NCBI GenBank assembly: GCA_959596495.1
Contig: CAUFXK010000093.1
Location: 1 to 6,581 of the forward strand
Length of the DNA: 6,581 nucleotides
Direction: 5' to 3'
From: an uncultured Collinsella sp.
GTDB taxonomy: Bacteria > Actinomycetota > Coriobacteriia > Coriobacteriales > Coriobacteriaceae
The notes under the pieces: model-generated
What the model was told of the DNA's origin: nothing
The model's database searches: none
The model's input: the letters and a program-made list of their open reading frames with translations, nothing else
Position numbers and translations under genes: made by a program
Shown: positions 5,810-6,581 of the stretch, one piece after another
Layout: each line of letters begins with the position of its first letter
Position numbering within the stretch: the first letter of the stretch is position 1

Positions 5810-6581
5810 CTACTCACCGTCCAAGGTCGCAAAGAGGGCCAGGTGCAGGGTGCCCGGGTCTTGATGCAGGTAGTCGGCGCTATCGGGGTCGGTGCCCTCG
5901 ATGTAGTAATAGATATCCAGACGATAGGTCTGGCCAAGCCCCAGCGTAGCAAGCGAGTTTTGCGGACGCGTGGCCGTCTCGCTCGTGTCCAGCGTAAAGG
6001 TGGCAGGGTTCTGCGTCACGTTGGCACCGCAAGCAAGCTGGCCGTTTTGCCAACCCAGGAGCATGCCCTCGGTGTAGCCCGCCAGGCCCGCAGGCGCGGT
6101 CGCGGGATGCTCGTCGCGATGGCCGCCGTCGGAGCTGTCGAGCTCAAAGATGTTGGTGGCAAGCACCTGGTTGCCGCTCGAGATCTTTATGCCCACGCGG
6201 GCCGCGCGCAGCAACTCGGCGTCGGCACCCTGCGGGACCAGCGATTCGGCCAGATACAAGTTGACCTTGCCCGCTACTTTGCTAGCGCCCGTTCCGGCAA
6301 TGGTGGGGCGCAGGTCGATCCAACCGTGGTAGAACGCTGAGCCGTTGTCTTTTGCCTGCTCAAACACTGTGGCATCGCCGGCAGAGCTGTTTTGCGCGCA
6401 GGCAGCAAAGCCGTTGAGGTCGAAGGTCGAGACCGGGTAGAGCGTCACGGCGCCGGTCGCGTTGGAAGCTAGAGACACGTCACCCTGCTGCGACCAACTG
6501 CCGCGATCGGCGTCGCCCAGCTCCAGCACCAACTTGGACGTGTCGCTGTGCACGCTCACCGAGTTGGTGTTGACCTTCATG
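5810..6581 (-). CDS. SipW-dependent-type exported surface protein (5'-partial)
   Basis: The frame stays open to the window edge, so the gene is 5'-partial. The first ATG (6580) gives 256 residues, but it is probably internal because no signal peptide follows it. The first visible residues (KVNTNSVSVHS) look like the start of a mature chain, just after where the TasA/camelysin type of signal (…AWF…) would end. No transmembrane segment is visible in what remains. The chain is rich in Asp, Ser, Thr and Gly, as expected for an extracellular beta-rich protein. It has two Cys (about residues 61 and 184 from that ATG) that could form a disulfide. The C-terminus carries YYYIEGTDPDS (about 224-234), matched by WLEGTDPNC in the next gene. 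An LRAARVGIKI stretch (about 124-133) parallels MRMSF in that neighbour, so I infer the two are diverged paralogs. The stop (TAG) lies 2 bases before the next start. The exact function is unknown; a fibre subunit or a surface-displayed protein are both possible. Confidence 0.72.
   Translation of the reverse strand, partial: MKVNTNSVSVHSDTSKLVLELGDADRGSWSQQGDVSLASNATGAVTLYPVSTFDLNGFAACAQNSSAGDATVFEQAKDNGSAFYHGWIDLRPTIAGTGASKVAGKVNLYLAESLVPQGADAELLRAARVGIKISSGNQVLATNIFELDSSDGGHRDEHPATAPAGLAGYTEGMLLGWQNGQLACGANVTQNPATFTLDTSETATRPQNSLATLGLGQTYRLDIYYYIEGTDPDSADYLHQDPGTLHLALFATLDGE

Noticed and set aside
5238..5864. Plus-strand frame opposite the second surface protein
   Set aside because: His/Gly/Val-rich composition typical of antisense frames here, and it runs across the boundary of two convincing minus-strand genes.

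Overview
The window is a single run of minus-strand genes, read from high to low coordinates, and is almost fully coding. The longest gap is 109 bases. High GC, strong G/C preference at third codon positions, Ala/Asp-rich proteins and SipW-type signal peptidases in a Gram-positive-style surface locus suggest a high-GC actinobacterium. A gut Coriobacteriia member of the Collinsella type is my best guess, inferred from general composition and gene content only.

Layout in transcription order. (1) 6581-5810: the C-terminal 256 or so residues of an exported surface protein; its signal segment lies beyond the window edge. (2) 5807-5004: a complete related protein with an N-terminal membrane/signal segment ending in ATFAWFS. 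Both share a C-terminal EGTDP motif. (3) 4943-4197: an ER/SipW-type signal peptidase I with Ser/His/Asp catalytic residues, two membrane spans and an unusual cytosolic helical tail. (4) 4204-2513: a membrane-anchored AAA+ ATPase with a McrB-like core. (5) 2403-148: a DUF2357-like protein whose C-terminal half is a roughly 350-residue Ala-rich coiled coil. (6) 148-1: the first 49 codons of a second signal peptidase, cut off at its probable catalytic serine.

Spacing suggests one operon: gaps of 2, 60 and 109 bases, and overlaps of 8 bases and 1 base. The 109-base gap before the DUF2357 gene holds an imperfect GC-rich stem-loop.

Working model (inference): the two signal peptidases mature SipW-dependent surface proteins, which in other bacteria include fibre-forming TasA and camelysin. 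The AAA+/DUF2357 pair resembles the two subunits of McrBC-type systems. Here, however, the ATPase sits in the membrane, the partner shows no nuclease domain, and long coiled coils are present. The pair may therefore have been redirected from DNA restriction to a membrane-linked role in surface-protein export or assembly, or it may be a membrane-associated conflict system. The sequence cannot decide between these.
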